A stretch of DNA of 60,589 nucleotides, taken from positions 1-60,589 of the forward strand of contig JAZUMF010000096.1 of the NCBI GenBank assembly GCA_045603485.1, read 5' to 3'. The notes beneath the pieces were generated by a model. That model was not told the origin of the DNA, searched no databases, and saw only the letters and a program-made list of their open reading frames with translations. Numbering within the stretch: the first letter of the stretch is position 1; every line of letters starts with the position of its first letter. A program made the translations under genes and the position numbers. Origin of the DNA: RGIG5952 sp045603485 (lineage in GTDB: Bacteria; Verrucomicrobiota; Kiritimatiellia; RFP12; JAAYLN01). Positions 36,182 through 45,596 of this stretch are shown here, in pieces.

Positions 36182-38128
36182 TCAGAAGGTAAATCGTAAA
36201 ACTACAGGATTGCAAGGCGAAATATGAACGGCGACATTAACCAGCAAGGGTCCTCCACGACTAAAATCGACAGACTCCCAAGAGCCGTCAGGGAGCAAAC
36301 GCTCGACAAGCTTAGGCGTACGCGCCATTCTGATAGGCAGTGCGTCAAATTGGTCAAGACCAACCTGGGTTACCGCAAGGATTTCACGCCCGTCCTTCAA
36401 AATACCGTGACGGACGATTGATTGCTGCCATGTTTCAACCGCCATCTCAAGCGGAGAGCCGTTTACACAATCAAGAGCCTTGAGCAGAAGATTGCGGCGA
36501 TGGAGACGATAGAACTGATCGTAAGTAAGCTCAGAGGGCCAACCCAAAACGGCGATACGCCCACCGAGCTTATTCTTATAGAAGGTTATCGACGGAGCTA
36601 CTACCTTTGGTGAGCTAAAGCGATCCCCTGTACAAAAATTGGAAATTACCTCCACCTCATCAGAAATAGGCACTAAACGAGAAGAGGTGTTCAGCCAACG
36701 ATACGCGGAATTAACCTCGCCATCAACAGAAATGTCACTGCTGAAATTGAAATCCTCGTCGCCGGAATCAGCATTAACGCCCAAAAGCTCCGAAAAACCT
36801 CGTGCTGAAAGATTGCGGGCTGCAATAGAATCCACTACGACAGCGTGAGATAAGAGCTCACGAATCTGTTCGTCAGTCAGATTTTGATCATCCCCTCCAT
36901 GGAGAAGAGATACACCCTCCTTCTCAACACCCTCATAGCGTAACGGCAAAGCGTAAAGCCCCTCAATGTCATGTCCGCCGCAACCGTTATATAAGCTCTT
37001 AAAAGGATTTACAGGGTTGCCGGCGACACCTCTAGATGCACGATAGGCAAGGCCGGAAACGCCACTCCACGACACCTCTTTCGAAATCCCGTAAAGTGCA
37101 GCATAAAAGCCGCGATATGTGCGGATCTTCTCCTCAAAACGGGCTTGTGAACCATAATGGACAGGCTGCTCAAATTCACTCATCCAAAGCTTACAGCCAT
37201 TTATGCCTGAAAGCATAGCCGTTGAAATATGCGAATGAAACATCGCTGCCGACTCACCAAGACAAGTCTGAGGGAAAGTGTCCGACTCATCAAGTATATC
37301 TGTAATACCGTCAGTCTGGTATATTATACGCGATGTCATCCTGAAGGACGGAATAAGGCTAAAAGCCGACGAATTGGCGTATGTTGCGTTATTTACGCGG
37401 AATATCGGCTTATTTTTACCGGCAAAGGCCCAAGCCAAATCATTTAATTGAGCATGGCCGCCGTAGCAGGCGCATATACCGCAGCGAATATCGGGATTGA
37501 CAGTATCGATTGCCGCACGAACCTCCTTCGCAAAATCAACAATCGAAGCCTTCAAAATGTCCGAAACAGATTCTACCAGCGGATCCGTACCTGGAAGCTT
37601 CTTCAAAAGAGCCTCCAGCTCCTCCCGAGAATAATTGGAATTCAAAGCCCCGTTAATCTTTGCCAAATGGAGAGGACAAAGACATTCACCCGCCCTAAGA
37701 CCAAAATCGTCATCAAAAAGAAGAAAAGACGGCCCCTCCTTGGCAAGTGCAACCATAGCGTCCTTGATATATTGACGGAAGCCGGCATCAAGGGGACACA
37801 TACGCGTCAACCCGCCATTACTGCCGACAATCGTCTGCCAGTTCTCGTCAGTAGGCGAACCCTTCTTAACCCAGCCATGGCCCAATGTGCTCTGAACCAG
37901 AACCGAAAGCTCAATATTATGCCCGGCGATACCGTCGCGAACGGTTGCAAAACGCTTACAAAGAACGGGAATCAAATCGGCTGCCCGCTTCGTTTGAGGA
38001 TGAAAACTCAAACAAAGTAAAAAACGGGTCAACCCAACCTCGCGGTTTTGGCGAAGTATCTCGGAAATTGTAAAGTCCTCCTGCCCGGGCATAACAGGAA
38101 TAACATTGTAAAAAAGTAAATCGTCCAT
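36182..38128 (-). CDS. Uncharacterised protein, glycoside hydrolase-like TIM barrel
   Basis: A 648-residue protein not confidently recognised. The first about 400 residues look like an alpha/beta barrel (LFYNVIPVMPGQEDF, FLLCLSFHP, FLLFDDDFGLR, PDIRCGICACYGGH, SGINGCKLWMSEF), in the style of GH42-like and related glycosidases; the acidic pairs in FDDDFG and WMSEFE are candidate catalytic residues. The rest includes a Rossmann-like segment (VVVDSIAARNLSARGF) and a beta-rich end, as in GH42 enzymes. No signal peptide. The ATG at 38128 replaces a TTG at 38188 that would begin almost inside the preceding gene. It follows the FAD oxidoreductase gene by about 70 bp and may act on the same substrate. 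Confidence 0.5.
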   Translation of the reverse strand: MDDLLFYNVIPVMPGQEDFTISEILRQNREVGLTRFLLCLSFHPQTKRAADLIPVLCKRFATVRDGIAGHNIELSVLVQSTLGHGWVKKGSPTDENWQTIVGSNGGLTRMCPLDAGFRQYIKDAMVALAKEGPSFLLFDDDFGLRAGECLCPLHLAKINGALNSNYSREELEALLKKLPGTDPLVESVSDILKASIVDFAKEVRAAIDTVNPDIRCGICACYGGHAQLNDLAWAFAGKNKPIFRVNNATYANSSAFSLIPSFRMTSRIIYQTDGITDILDESDTFPQTCLGESAAMFHSHISTAMLSGINGCKLWMSEFEQPVHYGSQARFEEKIRTYRGFYAALYGISKEVSWSGVSGLAYRASRGVAGNPVNPFKSLYNGCGGHDIEGLYALPLRYEGVEKEGVSLLHGGDDQNLTDEQIRELLSHAVVVDSIAARNLSARGFSELLGVNADSGDEDFNFSSDISVDGEVNSAYRWLNTSSRLVPISDEVEVISNFCTGDRFSSPKVVAPSITFYKNKLGGRIAVLGWPSELTYDQFYRLHRRNLLLKALDCVNGSPLEMAVETWQQSIVRHGILKDGREILAVTQVGLDQFDALPIRMARTPKLVERLLPDGSWESVDFSRGGPLLVNVAVHISPCNPVVLRFTF

Positions 38129-38197
38129 AATTATAAATTGTATTACATAGAGGCTTAATTGACAAGTGAAGGCAACGCTCTCAGGCAAGCCACGAAA

Positions 38198-39979
38198 TTA
38201 CAAAGGGTCACAAGCAAAAATATGGGCTTTTTCGCCGCCCCATGTTTCTTCAACGACAAGGCGAAGCTTTGTAGCCGACACCGATTCAAAAGAAACCGTC
38301 CTAAAGCGTAAAATATTCAAAGCATCGCTAAAGACAGTACGCCAATTACCATCGGCAAAAGCATCGATTCTAAATGCCTTAGCCATCATTTCAGGCATAG
38401 CCTTGCGATTACGCTCGGCTTCAAGCTTAAGCATCCGCTTACCCTGAAAAGACATCGCCGAATCAAAGACAAGCCTTGCACCTGAGATAACCTGCGGACT
38501 GTCCCATGTAAAGATGACAGACTCATCCCCTGGTTCAACCCAAACGCCATTATCCTCACCGGCATAACCACGGTCTATGCCATTTACCAGAACAGTATAC
38601 TCCGAAGCCAACTTTGCCGATTTTGCCAAGGCAGAAACCTCACGCCAACGGTATGGAAGCATACAATCGTCATTCTCCAAAGTCGCTTGAAGTTTATCGA
38701 TATGGTTATGACGAAGCTCGGCAATAGAAATATCCATTTCAAGAGCCAATGCCGCCGCTGTACCAATCGCCTGCCCCAATATCGCACAAGTTCCCATAAC
38801 GCGCGTAGCAGACAAGCCCATGTGCGTACAGGAAATATTTCTGCCTGCAAAGAGCAAATTAGGGATATTTTCAGACCTCAAGCAGTCAAATGGAATACCA
38901 AATGGTGATGGGCACCCATACTCGACAGAGACCGAACCTTTGGCATGAAAAGCGTCAGGATGGTGGTCGTCAAGCGTCCACCCTCCATAGGCGACGACAT
39001 CATCAAAACGCCCCCCTGCCATAACATCATCCTGCGTTAAAATATGATGCCCCATATAGCGGGCGGACTCACGCTTCCCAGGCAACGCACCAATCCAATC
39101 CAAATCATAGCCCTTTGCTCGTCCATCAGGGTGATTCTTCATATATTCCCAAACGCCATAGGCAATCTTCTTAAGCTCAAATTGAATTTCATTCGCATCG
39201 TGGATTGTATTCAGATTGCCGCCATATTCAACCCACCAGAAATTATTATTATCAGGATAAGGCTTGCGATAGTGAACCCTCACAGCACCGTTTGGCACAG
39301 GTGCATCACCGGGAGGCATAAAATCGGCATCCGTAAAATGATAAGCCCACTTAGGTGCAATAAACGGATGATGCTCGTCAGTACGGCGAAGCTGCATCAA
39401 AATTGAGTTACCCATCGTACGATTGTCGCCACCATGGGCAAGATAAGACTCATTAAATTCTGAAGGCAGCTCTCGGCCATGGCGGAACTTCGCACCCGAA
39501 AGGCGAAGAACACTGTCACCCGAGCAATCGGCAAAGATACGCCCGCTGACCGTATAGCGCGTTTGAGCATTAGAATTCCACGCCTTAACTAAAACTATCT
39601 CACCGTCCTTAGACTCAACATCGTAAACCGATGTATTCAAAAGAAGCGTAATATTAGGCTCCTCGCGGACAGTCGAATAAAAAATATCATCCCAAAGAGT
39701 ATATCGCATCAAAGGATTATAGTAAAAATTCTTCAGCTGAAGCTCCTCAAGAATGCCGGCCTCCTTATTGTCATCGCCATGCGCCCCCATAATGCCCATA
39801 CGCATTTCACTTGAGCAATTACCGCCAAGCATAGGTCTATCCTGAATCAAAACGACCCTTGCGCCATGTCTAGCCGCTGAAATTGCAGCGCATATACCGG
39901 AAAGACCACCGCCAACGACAATAAAATCACCCTCGAGTGATTTTTCAAAAATAACCCTCGAATTAAGTTCCGTAAGCAT
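38198..39979 (-). CDS. FAD-dependent oxidoreductase (PF12831-like)
   Basis: A 593-residue flavoprotein. The dinucleotide-binding motif VVGGGLSGICAAISAARHGA is at residues about 21-40, and the conserved GGNCSSEMRMGIMG follows; GRNISCTHMGLSATRVMGTC near 370-390 is the second FAD-contacting part. Residues after about 460 form an extra beta-sandwich with carbohydrate-binding look. Proteins of this type are abundant in Lentisphaerae, Planctomycetes and Bacteroidota beside glycosidases and sulfatases, and may oxidise sugars before cleavage. No signal peptide is seen, so it is probably cytoplasmic. AGGG precedes the ATG. Confidence 0.82.
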   Translation of the reverse strand: MLTELNSRVIFEKSLEGDFIVVGGGLSGICAAISAARHGARVVLIQDRPMLGGNCSSEMRMGIMGAHGDDNKEAGILEELQLKNFYYNPLMRYTLWDDIFYSTVREEPNITLLLNTSVYDVESKDGEIVLVKAWNSNAQTRYTVSGRIFADCSGDSVLRLSGAKFRHGRELPSEFNESYLAHGGDNRTMGNSILMQLRRTDEHHPFIAPKWAYHFTDADFMPPGDAPVPNGAVRVHYRKPYPDNNNFWWVEYGGNLNTIHDANEIQFELKKIAYGVWEYMKNHPDGRAKGYDLDWIGALPGKRESARYMGHHILTQDDVMAGGRFDDVVAYGGWTLDDHHPDAFHAKGSVSVEYGCPSPFGIPFDCLRSENIPNLLFAGRNISCTHMGLSATRVMGTCAILGQAIGTAAALALEMDISIAELRHNHIDKLQATLENDDCMLPYRWREVSALAKSAKLASEYTVLVNGIDRGYAGEDNGVWVEPGDESVIFTWDSPQVISGARLVFDSAMSFQGKRMLKLEAERNRKAMPEMMAKAFRIDAFADGNWRTVFSDALNILRFRTVSFESVSATKLRLVVEETWGGEKAHIFACDPL

Positions 39980-40027
39980 AAATTACCCTGATAAGTTACA
40001 CTATCACTAAGCCGCAAAAGATTTTTT

Positions 40028-40060
40028 GGTGCCTTCCGTGTCCGACACCGAAGGCGCACC
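40028..40060. other. Hairpin between the ATPase and oxidoreductase genes
   Basis: GGTGCCTTC (40028-40036) is inverted against GAAGGCGCACC (40050-40060). On the minus strand it follows the ATPase gene but is succeeded by A6 rather than a T-run, so it is not a standard terminator. It may be an RNA stability or processing element. Confidence 0.35.
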
Positions 40061-40094
40061 TCAAATCTAGAAATCCTCAATTCTTCATTCCATA

Positions 40095-42368
40095 TCAAAT
40101 GTACCAAATATTTTCAACGATGATGTCGCTCTTTTTCGGCCTAAGTATTACCTTCTCAAGAGGAATATCCTGTGGCACCACCTCAACTTTAGCATTGCTT
40201 AGAGCCTCTTCAAACTCCTGCTCTAATTCTGTATAGCGGGCTGACAAAACATCAAAATTATTTTGAGCGCGTGAAACATCTTCCCTTTCCTTGCCGATAC
40301 GGGCCGCACTTCTGACAGTAGAGCCGACACGCCCAATTCCGCTTCGCATTGACCTTCCACCGAAGAGTGCGCCAAGTGCAGCAAGACCACCAGTCAAAGC
40401 TGTTTGCTTAACCCGCATTGACATTTGACTCTTTTCCCTCAAAAGCCTGTCCTCTGCCGTTCTTACACGATCATGAAGGCGAAGTAGTTTGTTTTCGTAT
40501 TGTACAGTCAGCTTCTCAATCTCCCTGTCACGCTTTTCGCGATGCATTTGGGCGACCCTAACACGAAAATCACCTTCCGACTCATCAAATCTTGAAGCAA
40601 TCTTCAATACGGGATCTCGCAAAAGCTCAACTCCTTGATTTTGGTAGACATAGGTAGAGAGCAGCTTAGCCCATGAAGCTGAGGTTCGGGGCGGAATAAC
40701 ACCGAGTTTATCAGAGCTTGCAGGCTCTTCATCATGTTTCTCCGCTTGGCTCCAATCGGGAGCGCCTCCATCACCGAACGGTGCGCTGAAGAAAATGGAC
40801 TTCCATTTATCTGTCGCCGTTTTCGCATCTGTATAATGAATGCGCACCGCAGCGGCTATTCCCTCCGGTCCCGCGGCTTGAAATGGACTCTGCATCCCCG
40901 TATCGTTTAAGCTGGACGACTCGTCTACCGTATCAAACGGAGATGGGAATGACGCCTCAACATCAAATGGAGAAATCGCGGTATCCTGTACTAAAAGTCC
41001 TTTAATACGATCAGATGAAATCGGACCGCACAAATAACTCATTGTCCAGCGGGTCTCAAACAAAACAGGCACATCTTCAGCGGCATCGCGCATAAGGAAT
41101 ACGCGTTTGCCGAGCCCCGACAGCAGACGATCCATCGCCTCTCTATCAAACCCCTCGCCTGAGGAGGCCGCCGCGCCCTCAAGACCGTCCAAGACGCGCA
41201 TCTTATCGCGTTCAGTCTGTAATCTGCCGATAAACCATGTTCCGCAATTCGAAAGCCCCTTGTAATCCAAGTCGACGGGATTTTGCGTGGAAAGCACTAC
41301 CCCCAATCCGAAGGCTCTCGCCTGCTTCAAGAGCGTCAGCATAGGGGCCTTTGACGGAGGGTTGCCGTTTGGAGGGAAATACCCAAAGATTTCATCCATA
41401 TACAAAAGAGCCCTAAGGCTGCTTGTACCGTTCTGCTTGCGCATCCAAGCAATCATAGCATTAAGAAGCGATGCCACAAAAAACATCCGCTCCGAATCGG
41501 AAAGATGCGAAATTGACAGCACCGAAATTCTAGGCTTGCCCTCCTCCGTCCAAAGCAAACGCTGTATATCGAGAGGATCTCCGGCCCTCCATGCGGCAAA
41601 GGCAGGTGAAGCAAGCAGGCCATTCAGAGAAAGGGCCAACTTCATTCTGTCCTTTGATGGATAGAAGCTCTCAATATCGAAGACGCCAATCTTTCTAAAA
41701 GGTGGAGCGGATACAGCATTCACAAGCTGTGCAAGGTCTAGAGACTTACCACTCTTCCAAGAAGCATATAAAATAGCCGAAAGCAATATATGCTCACGAG
41801 ATTTTACAGGATCGGCTTCAATACCAACCAAGCCAAGCAGGCTCGTCACACTATTGACAACCGAATCCCTCAAAGTCGCCTCGTCAGCTCCCTCTGGAGC
41901 CTTAAAGTCACTCAAGAGTTGGATTGGTCTTCCGTTGACATCACCGGGAGTATAAACGGCATAATCGGCAGCCGCCTTAAGCATGCGGATACGCTCGCCG
42001 TCCTGCCCCCACCCGGCAAGCCCTTTACGCCACATCTCTGCTGTTTTAGCCGCCAACTCATCAGGAGAGATGGCAGACCTCGCAGCCTCTTCCTCGCTGA
42101 TCCAAGGTCTGAAATCGGTAGGAGCCAACTCCGGGAATTGCAAAAGGATATCAGCTAAATCGCCCTTAGGGTCAATCAAGATGGCCGGCACACCATCAAT
42201 GGCGGCTTCCTCAATCAAATCAATAGCAAGGCCCGTCTTTCCCGAGCCTGTCATACCGACAATAATACCGTGAGTAGTTAAATGCTTTGAGGGATAAAGA
42301 AGTAAATTTTCGGGATTATTCTTTTCGCGTCCTAAATAAAAGACACCCAATTTCTCAAAATCGTTCAT
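40095..42368 (-). CDS. HerA/VirB4-like P-loop ATPase (DUF87-type)
   Basis: A 757-residue ATPase. Walker A is GMTGSGKTGLA (about 37-47), and LIDPKGD and LLYMDEIFGY supply Walker B-type acidic residues. SLRALLYMDE and LSTQNPVDLDYKGLSN resemble HerA/VirB4/TraG-clan motors that move DNA or protein in hexameric rings. The C-terminal about 250 residues include a long charged coiled coil and a Gly-rich hydrophobic patch (GGLAALGALFGGRSM) that may contact membrane. Its partner is unknown; no NurA nuclease or conjugation gene is nearby. Start at 42368 fits GGAG seven bases upstream; earlier starts do not. Confidence 0.75.
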   Translation of the reverse strand: MNDFEKLGVFYLGREKNNPENLLLYPSKHLTTHGIIVGMTGSGKTGLAIDLIEEAAIDGVPAILIDPKGDLADILLQFPELAPTDFRPWISEEEAARSAISPDELAAKTAEMWRKGLAGWGQDGERIRMLKAAADYAVYTPGDVNGRPIQLLSDFKAPEGADEATLRDSVVNSVTSLLGLVGIEADPVKSREHILLSAILYASWKSGKSLDLAQLVNAVSAPPFRKIGVFDIESFYPSKDRMKLALSLNGLLASPAFAAWRAGDPLDIQRLLWTEEGKPRISVLSISHLSDSERMFFVASLLNAMIAWMRKQNGTSSLRALLYMDEIFGYFPPNGNPPSKAPMLTLLKQARAFGLGVVLSTQNPVDLDYKGLSNCGTWFIGRLQTERDKMRVLDGLEGAAASSGEGFDREAMDRLLSGLGKRVFLMRDAAEDVPVLFETRWTMSYLCGPISSDRIKGLLVQDTAISPFDVEASFPSPFDTVDESSSLNDTGMQSPFQAAGPEGIAAAVRIHYTDAKTATDKWKSIFFSAPFGDGGAPDWSQAEKHDEEPASSDKLGVIPPRTSASWAKLLSTYVYQNQGVELLRDPVLKIASRFDESEGDFRVRVAQMHREKRDREIEKLTVQYENKLLRLHDRVRTAEDRLLREKSQMSMRVKQTALTGGLAALGALFGGRSMRSGIGRVGSTVRSAARIGKEREDVSRAQNNFDVLSARYTELEQEFEEALSNAKVEVVPQDIPLEKVILRPKKSDIIVENIWYI

Positions 42369-42452
42369 CACTTGCTCCATTGATTTAATTAAAGCCATCA
42401 AGCTTACAAAATCATAACACAAAGAATTATGATATACAAAAAAAACTCCACT

Positions 42453-43790
42453 TTATTGTAAAGAAAATACCGTATGATCTTCAAATGGGGATGGTCTGTG
42501 CACCAGCCAAGCCTTCCTGCTGTCGTTACGATATACACCGAAACAATTGACCGGAATATTCGCTGACAGCTCACTCTCTACAAATGGTGCCGTCTTGCTG
42601 GCCCATTCCATCGAAGAACCTCGCTGTGCATAGATTATGCAATTTTTATCTCCCGATGATGCAGTAACCTTTTTTAACAGATTATCGACTGCTGCCTGAG
42701 AAGCTCTACCGTTAAAAGTCAATTCTTGGAGTGTGAAAGTCAGGCTACCAGAATGTCCCGTAATTGACACAAAATTGGTTGAGCCGAAGAAAAGCTCTTT
42801 AAGTGTAGATAACTTTGAGAAACCATAGTATGGGGATTCCACATTTATCGTTGTAAAGCTTTTAGAATTGATTACTAACCTTTTGAGCGGCGTTTTTACA
42901 TCCAAATTATTACTACCTAAAGAGGTAAAATTGACTGCATGAATTTCAAGGTTGGTAAGATTGTTGCATGGAGAAAAAATCCCATAGGCCAAACCTCCAG
43001 AGGCAGAACCGGATGAAAATGATTTGAAGGCATCAGTGCATGATAATACAACATCCTGGACACCACATCCGCTAAAAGCCTTGACACCTAAAGTCTTCAG
43101 GGATGCAACCTCCACCTTTCCGGTCAACAACTGGCAATCGACAAAAGCGCCGTTGCCTATTTCAGCAACCGATTTTCTAACTATATTAGACAAATCCCCT
43201 TTGAGATTCTTTGCGCTGATAAATGCGGCCTCTCCGATGAATGTCAATGGAAGATCCAAGACAATATTTGTAAGTGATGTACAATCAGAAAAGACACCTC
43301 TTCTATTTGTACTATTGGAATAACTGAATCCGTTAGGGAGAGTCGTTGCACTGCCTGAAATGTGAATATTTTTACAAGACGACCTCGAAAATGCAAGAGA
43401 ACCGATAGCTGTCACATTATTAGCATAAAATTCAGTAATGGATTTACAATCCTTGAAGGCATAGTCAGATATACTAAGCTTGGTAATTGGATAGCGAACA
43501 CCTTTTATGTCAATGATAATATCCCTAAGGTCAACAACGCCGACTGCAGAATTTAAGTGTAATGATGTTCCTCCGCCACTTGTATTTATGGCAAATGAAA
43601 GTGCGCCGTCCTCAAAGGTTGTAGTATTGGAGGCGGCGGCAACATACAAGACCGATTTCTGCGTAGCGTTCGTTATGGTGTATCTTCCAGGGCTCTTAGT
43701 CCAAGTGGTAACATACCAGATATTTTCCGCAGTAGAAATGAAAACCGTCATAAAAGAGATAAAGAGAATAACACCTATTTTTCTCAACAT
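42453..43790 (-). CDS. Secreted leucine-rich-repeat surface protein (BspA-type)
   Basis: A 445-residue protein with a signal peptide (residues 1-21, cleavage near FISTAEN) and a set of LRR_5/BspA-type repeats, for example ITKLSISDYAFKDCKSIT, SLAFSRSSCKNI, FIGEAAFISAKNL and TLGVKAFSGCGVQDVV. Such proteins are usually exposed on the surface and bind host or glycan ligands. No sorting or C-terminal secretion domain was recognised. It has a strong promoter (43825-43853) and AAGGAG before the ATG, and its upstream region carries the unusual inverted repeat at 43881-44031. The ATPase gene follows by about 85 bp and may be cotranscribed. Confidence 0.75.
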   Translation of the reverse strand: MLRKIGVILFISFMTVFISTAENIWYVTTWTKSPGRYTITNATQKSVLYVAAASNTTTFEDGALSFAINTSGGGTSLHLNSAVGVVDLRDIIIDIKGVRYPITKLSISDYAFKDCKSITEFYANNVTAIGSLAFSRSSCKNIHISGSATTLPNGFSYSNSTNRRGVFSDCTSLTNIVLDLPLTFIGEAAFISAKNLKGDLSNIVRKSVAEIGNGAFVDCQLLTGKVEVASLKTLGVKAFSGCGVQDVVLSCTDAFKSFSSGSASGGLAYGIFSPCNNLTNLEIHAVNFTSLGSNNLDVKTPLKRLVINSKSFTTINVESPYYGFSKLSTLKELFFGSTNFVSITGHSGSLTFTLQELTFNGRASQAAVDNLLKKVTASSGDKNCIIYAQRGSSMEWASKTAPFVESELSANIPVNCFGVYRNDSRKAWLVHRPSPFEDHTVFSLQ

Positions 43791-43824
43791 AAAAAAACTC
43801 CTTACAAATCGTTACCAACAAATG

Positions 43825-43853
43825 ATTATAACACTTGAATAATGCATAATCAA
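43825..43853 (-). promoter_or_regulatory. Promoter of the BspA-type gene
   Basis: Minus strand TTGATT (43848-43853), 17 bp, TATAAT (43825-43830), 35 bp before the start codon. It diverges from the promoter at 44075-44103. Confidence 0.8.
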
Positions 43854-43880
43854 TATGATTTTTGCGAAGGGCACGGGCTT

Positions 43881-44031
43881 TCCGGGACAACCGAGACATC
43901 CGGGACGGCCGAGCGTAAAGTGCATCGTGGGGGCGCGCTGTTTCAAGAGCATTATGGAGGTCTCGGATGTCTCGTTGCCGATCGGTAGTCTCGGATGTCC
44001 CGGTCGTCCCGGATGTCTCAGTTGCTCCGCC
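43881..44031. repeat. Inverted GAGACATCCGGGAC repeats between divergent promoters
   Basis: GACAACCGAGACATCCGGGA at about 43885-43904 recurs inverted at about 44005-44026 (CAACTGAGACATCCGGGACG when read on the minus strand), with further partial units such as GAGACATCCGAGACC near 43960-43975. The arms could fold a cruciform or RNA around about 90 bp. Both frames give Gly-Arg-Pro-like peptides because of the repeat, not because of a gene. It fills most of the gap between the leftward surface gene promoter and the rightward operon promoter. Confidence 0.7.
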
Positions 44032-44074
44032 CTGCTTAAAGCATCTTTTACATTAGTGATTTTTCTATCAAAAG

Positions 44075-44103
44075 TTGACATAAGCAAGAGAATCTAGTAT
44101 TTT
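44075..44103 (+). promoter_or_regulatory. Promoter of the TPR-lpxA-gsp operon
   Basis: TTGACA (44075-44080), 17 bp, TATTTT (44098-44103), with AGAGG before the ATG at 44142. It is the only clear promoter ahead of the seven-gene rightward run. Confidence 0.75.
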
Positions 44104-44141
44104 TTTAATAGGTTCTTATTACATTATTAGAGAGGCATTGA

Positions 44142-45572
44142 ATGGACAATCAAGCGAAAACAATCGATCCGCAGCTCCAAAAAAAGGCTCAGAACTTTTT
44201 TAACAACGGATTTGCCGCATTTGAGCGAGGTAATCACGACCTTGCCATTGAGTTATTGTATCAATGTTTGGAAATTGATCCGACTTCATTTAGAACACGC
44301 AAGTATCTTAGGGCGGCGGCTCTCCAACGCTTCTTAAAGTCAAAGCCGTCTCCTCTGAAGATTAAGCTCGCCGAAATTTCGGCATTAGGCACGATAATGA
44401 AGCTTGAGGGGCTTATCAAAAAGGGAGATGTCCGCGGTGCGCTCCTCCTTTCTGAAAAACTCATCGAGCAAGCTCCATTGAGCATCAAGGCTCTTACTCT
44501 AGCGAGCCAGTGTGCGACAAATGCAAAGCAGCCAGAAGTCTCTTCTATGCTTCTTGAAACGGCTTTGCAGGCCGACATGAACAACGAGCAGCTTATGAAT
44601 CTCCTGGCTGAAACCTACTCACAGTCGGGCGATTGGAAAAAGGCCCGTGAAATTTATGCCGCATTGCTCAACAAGCATCCGCAGGATGGCAAGCTTGTCA
44701 CGCTCTTGAAGAATGCCGAAGCCCGCATGACAATGGCTAGCGGTTGGGAGGATGTCGCCAACTCCAACGAAAAGGAAGGCTACCGCAACCTTATTCGCGA
44801 CAAGGAACAAGCCGCCAAGCTCGATATGAAGACCAAGGCCGCCAATATGGCTGCCGGCGACGATGCCGAGGCTCTTATTGCCGAACAAAAAGAGAAGATT
44901 AAAAAAGAACCCCGCAACCTCAACTACTATCGCGGGCTTGCCCGTATCTATCAGCAGACAAAGCGTTATGATGAGGCTGTCGATATTCTCAAGGCTGCAC
45001 GCGAAATCAACTCTGCCGACCCTGAGCTTGACCGCATGCTTACCAATGTCTCAATTCTCGCATTCGACGCAAGGATTGACGCGCTCGTTCAGGAAGGTAA
45101 AACAGATGAGGCCGAAGAGCTTCGCGCAGACCGCAATCAATTCGTCTTCGATGACCTTGTACAGCGCGTTGAGCGTTATCCCAACGATTTGCGTCTTCGC
45201 TTTGAGCTTGGACAGCAATATCTCATGTATGATGCCTACGATGACGCAATTCAGCAGTTCCAGCTCTCACAGCGTAGCCCCAAGGAGCGTACACTCTCGC
45301 TTCACGGTCTTGCAAAGTGCTTCCATGCCAAGGGGCAGCGCGATATGGCGGTCATGCAGCTTGAAACAGCCCTTGAGCAGCTCCATGTTATGGACGATAC
45401 CCGCAAAGCCGTCCTCTATGATTTGGGTATTATGGCTGAAGAGGCTGGCGATTTAGAGAAGGCGTTTAAGCTTTATCGCGAGGTCTACGGAGCGGACATT
45501 TCCTATAAGGACATTGCGGAAAAGATGGAAAGGGTCTACAAGCTCCGTCAAGACGCTGCAAACCAAAACTAG
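44142..45572 (+). CDS. Tetratricopeptide repeat protein
   Basis: A 476-residue soluble protein without a signal peptide, built almost entirely of TPR helices: an N-terminal unit (FNNGFAAFERGNHDLAIELLYQCLEIDP, about 18-45), several central ones including LLAETYSQSGDWKKAREIYAALLNKHP (about 150-176), a charged linker (about 195-240) and C-terminal units (for example ARIYQQTKRYDEAVDILKAAREINS). TPRs scaffold complexes. It leads an operon for lipid A and type II secretion, so a scaffolding role in envelope assembly is possible but unproven. Confidence 0.85.
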   Translation: MDNQAKTIDPQLQKKAQNFFNNGFAAFERGNHDLAIELLYQCLEIDPTSFRTRKYLRAAALQRFLKSKPSPLKIKLAEISALGTIMKLEGLIKKGDVRGALLLSEKLIEQAPLSIKALTLASQCATNAKQPEVSSMLLETALQADMNNEQLMNLLAETYSQSGDWKKAREIYAALLNKHPQDGKLVTLLKNAEARMTMASGWEDVANSNEKEGYRNLIRDKEQAAKLDMKTKAANMAAGDDAEALIAEQKEKIKKEPRNLNYYRGLARIYQQTKRYDEAVDILKAAREINSADPELDRMLTNVSILAFDARIDALVQEGKTDEAEELRADRNQFVFDDLVQRVERYPNDLRLRFELGQQYLMYDAYDDAIQQFQLSQRSPKERTLSLHGLAKCFHAKGQRDMAVMQLETALEQLHVMDDTRKAVLYDLGIMAEEAGDLEKAFKLYREVYGADISYKDIAEKMERVYKLRQDAANQN

Positions 45573-45596
45573 TTCACACTCAAAGGAAAAAGCTTT

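Noticed and set aside
40028..40060. Rho-independent terminator of the HerA-like gene
   Set aside because: The stem is followed on the coding strand by A6 rather than a T-run.
43855..44097. Collagen-like peptide with Gly-x-Pro/Arg-Pro-Gly repeats
   Set aside because: Both strands give similar peptides from the inverted repeat, and the frame spans the divergent promoters.
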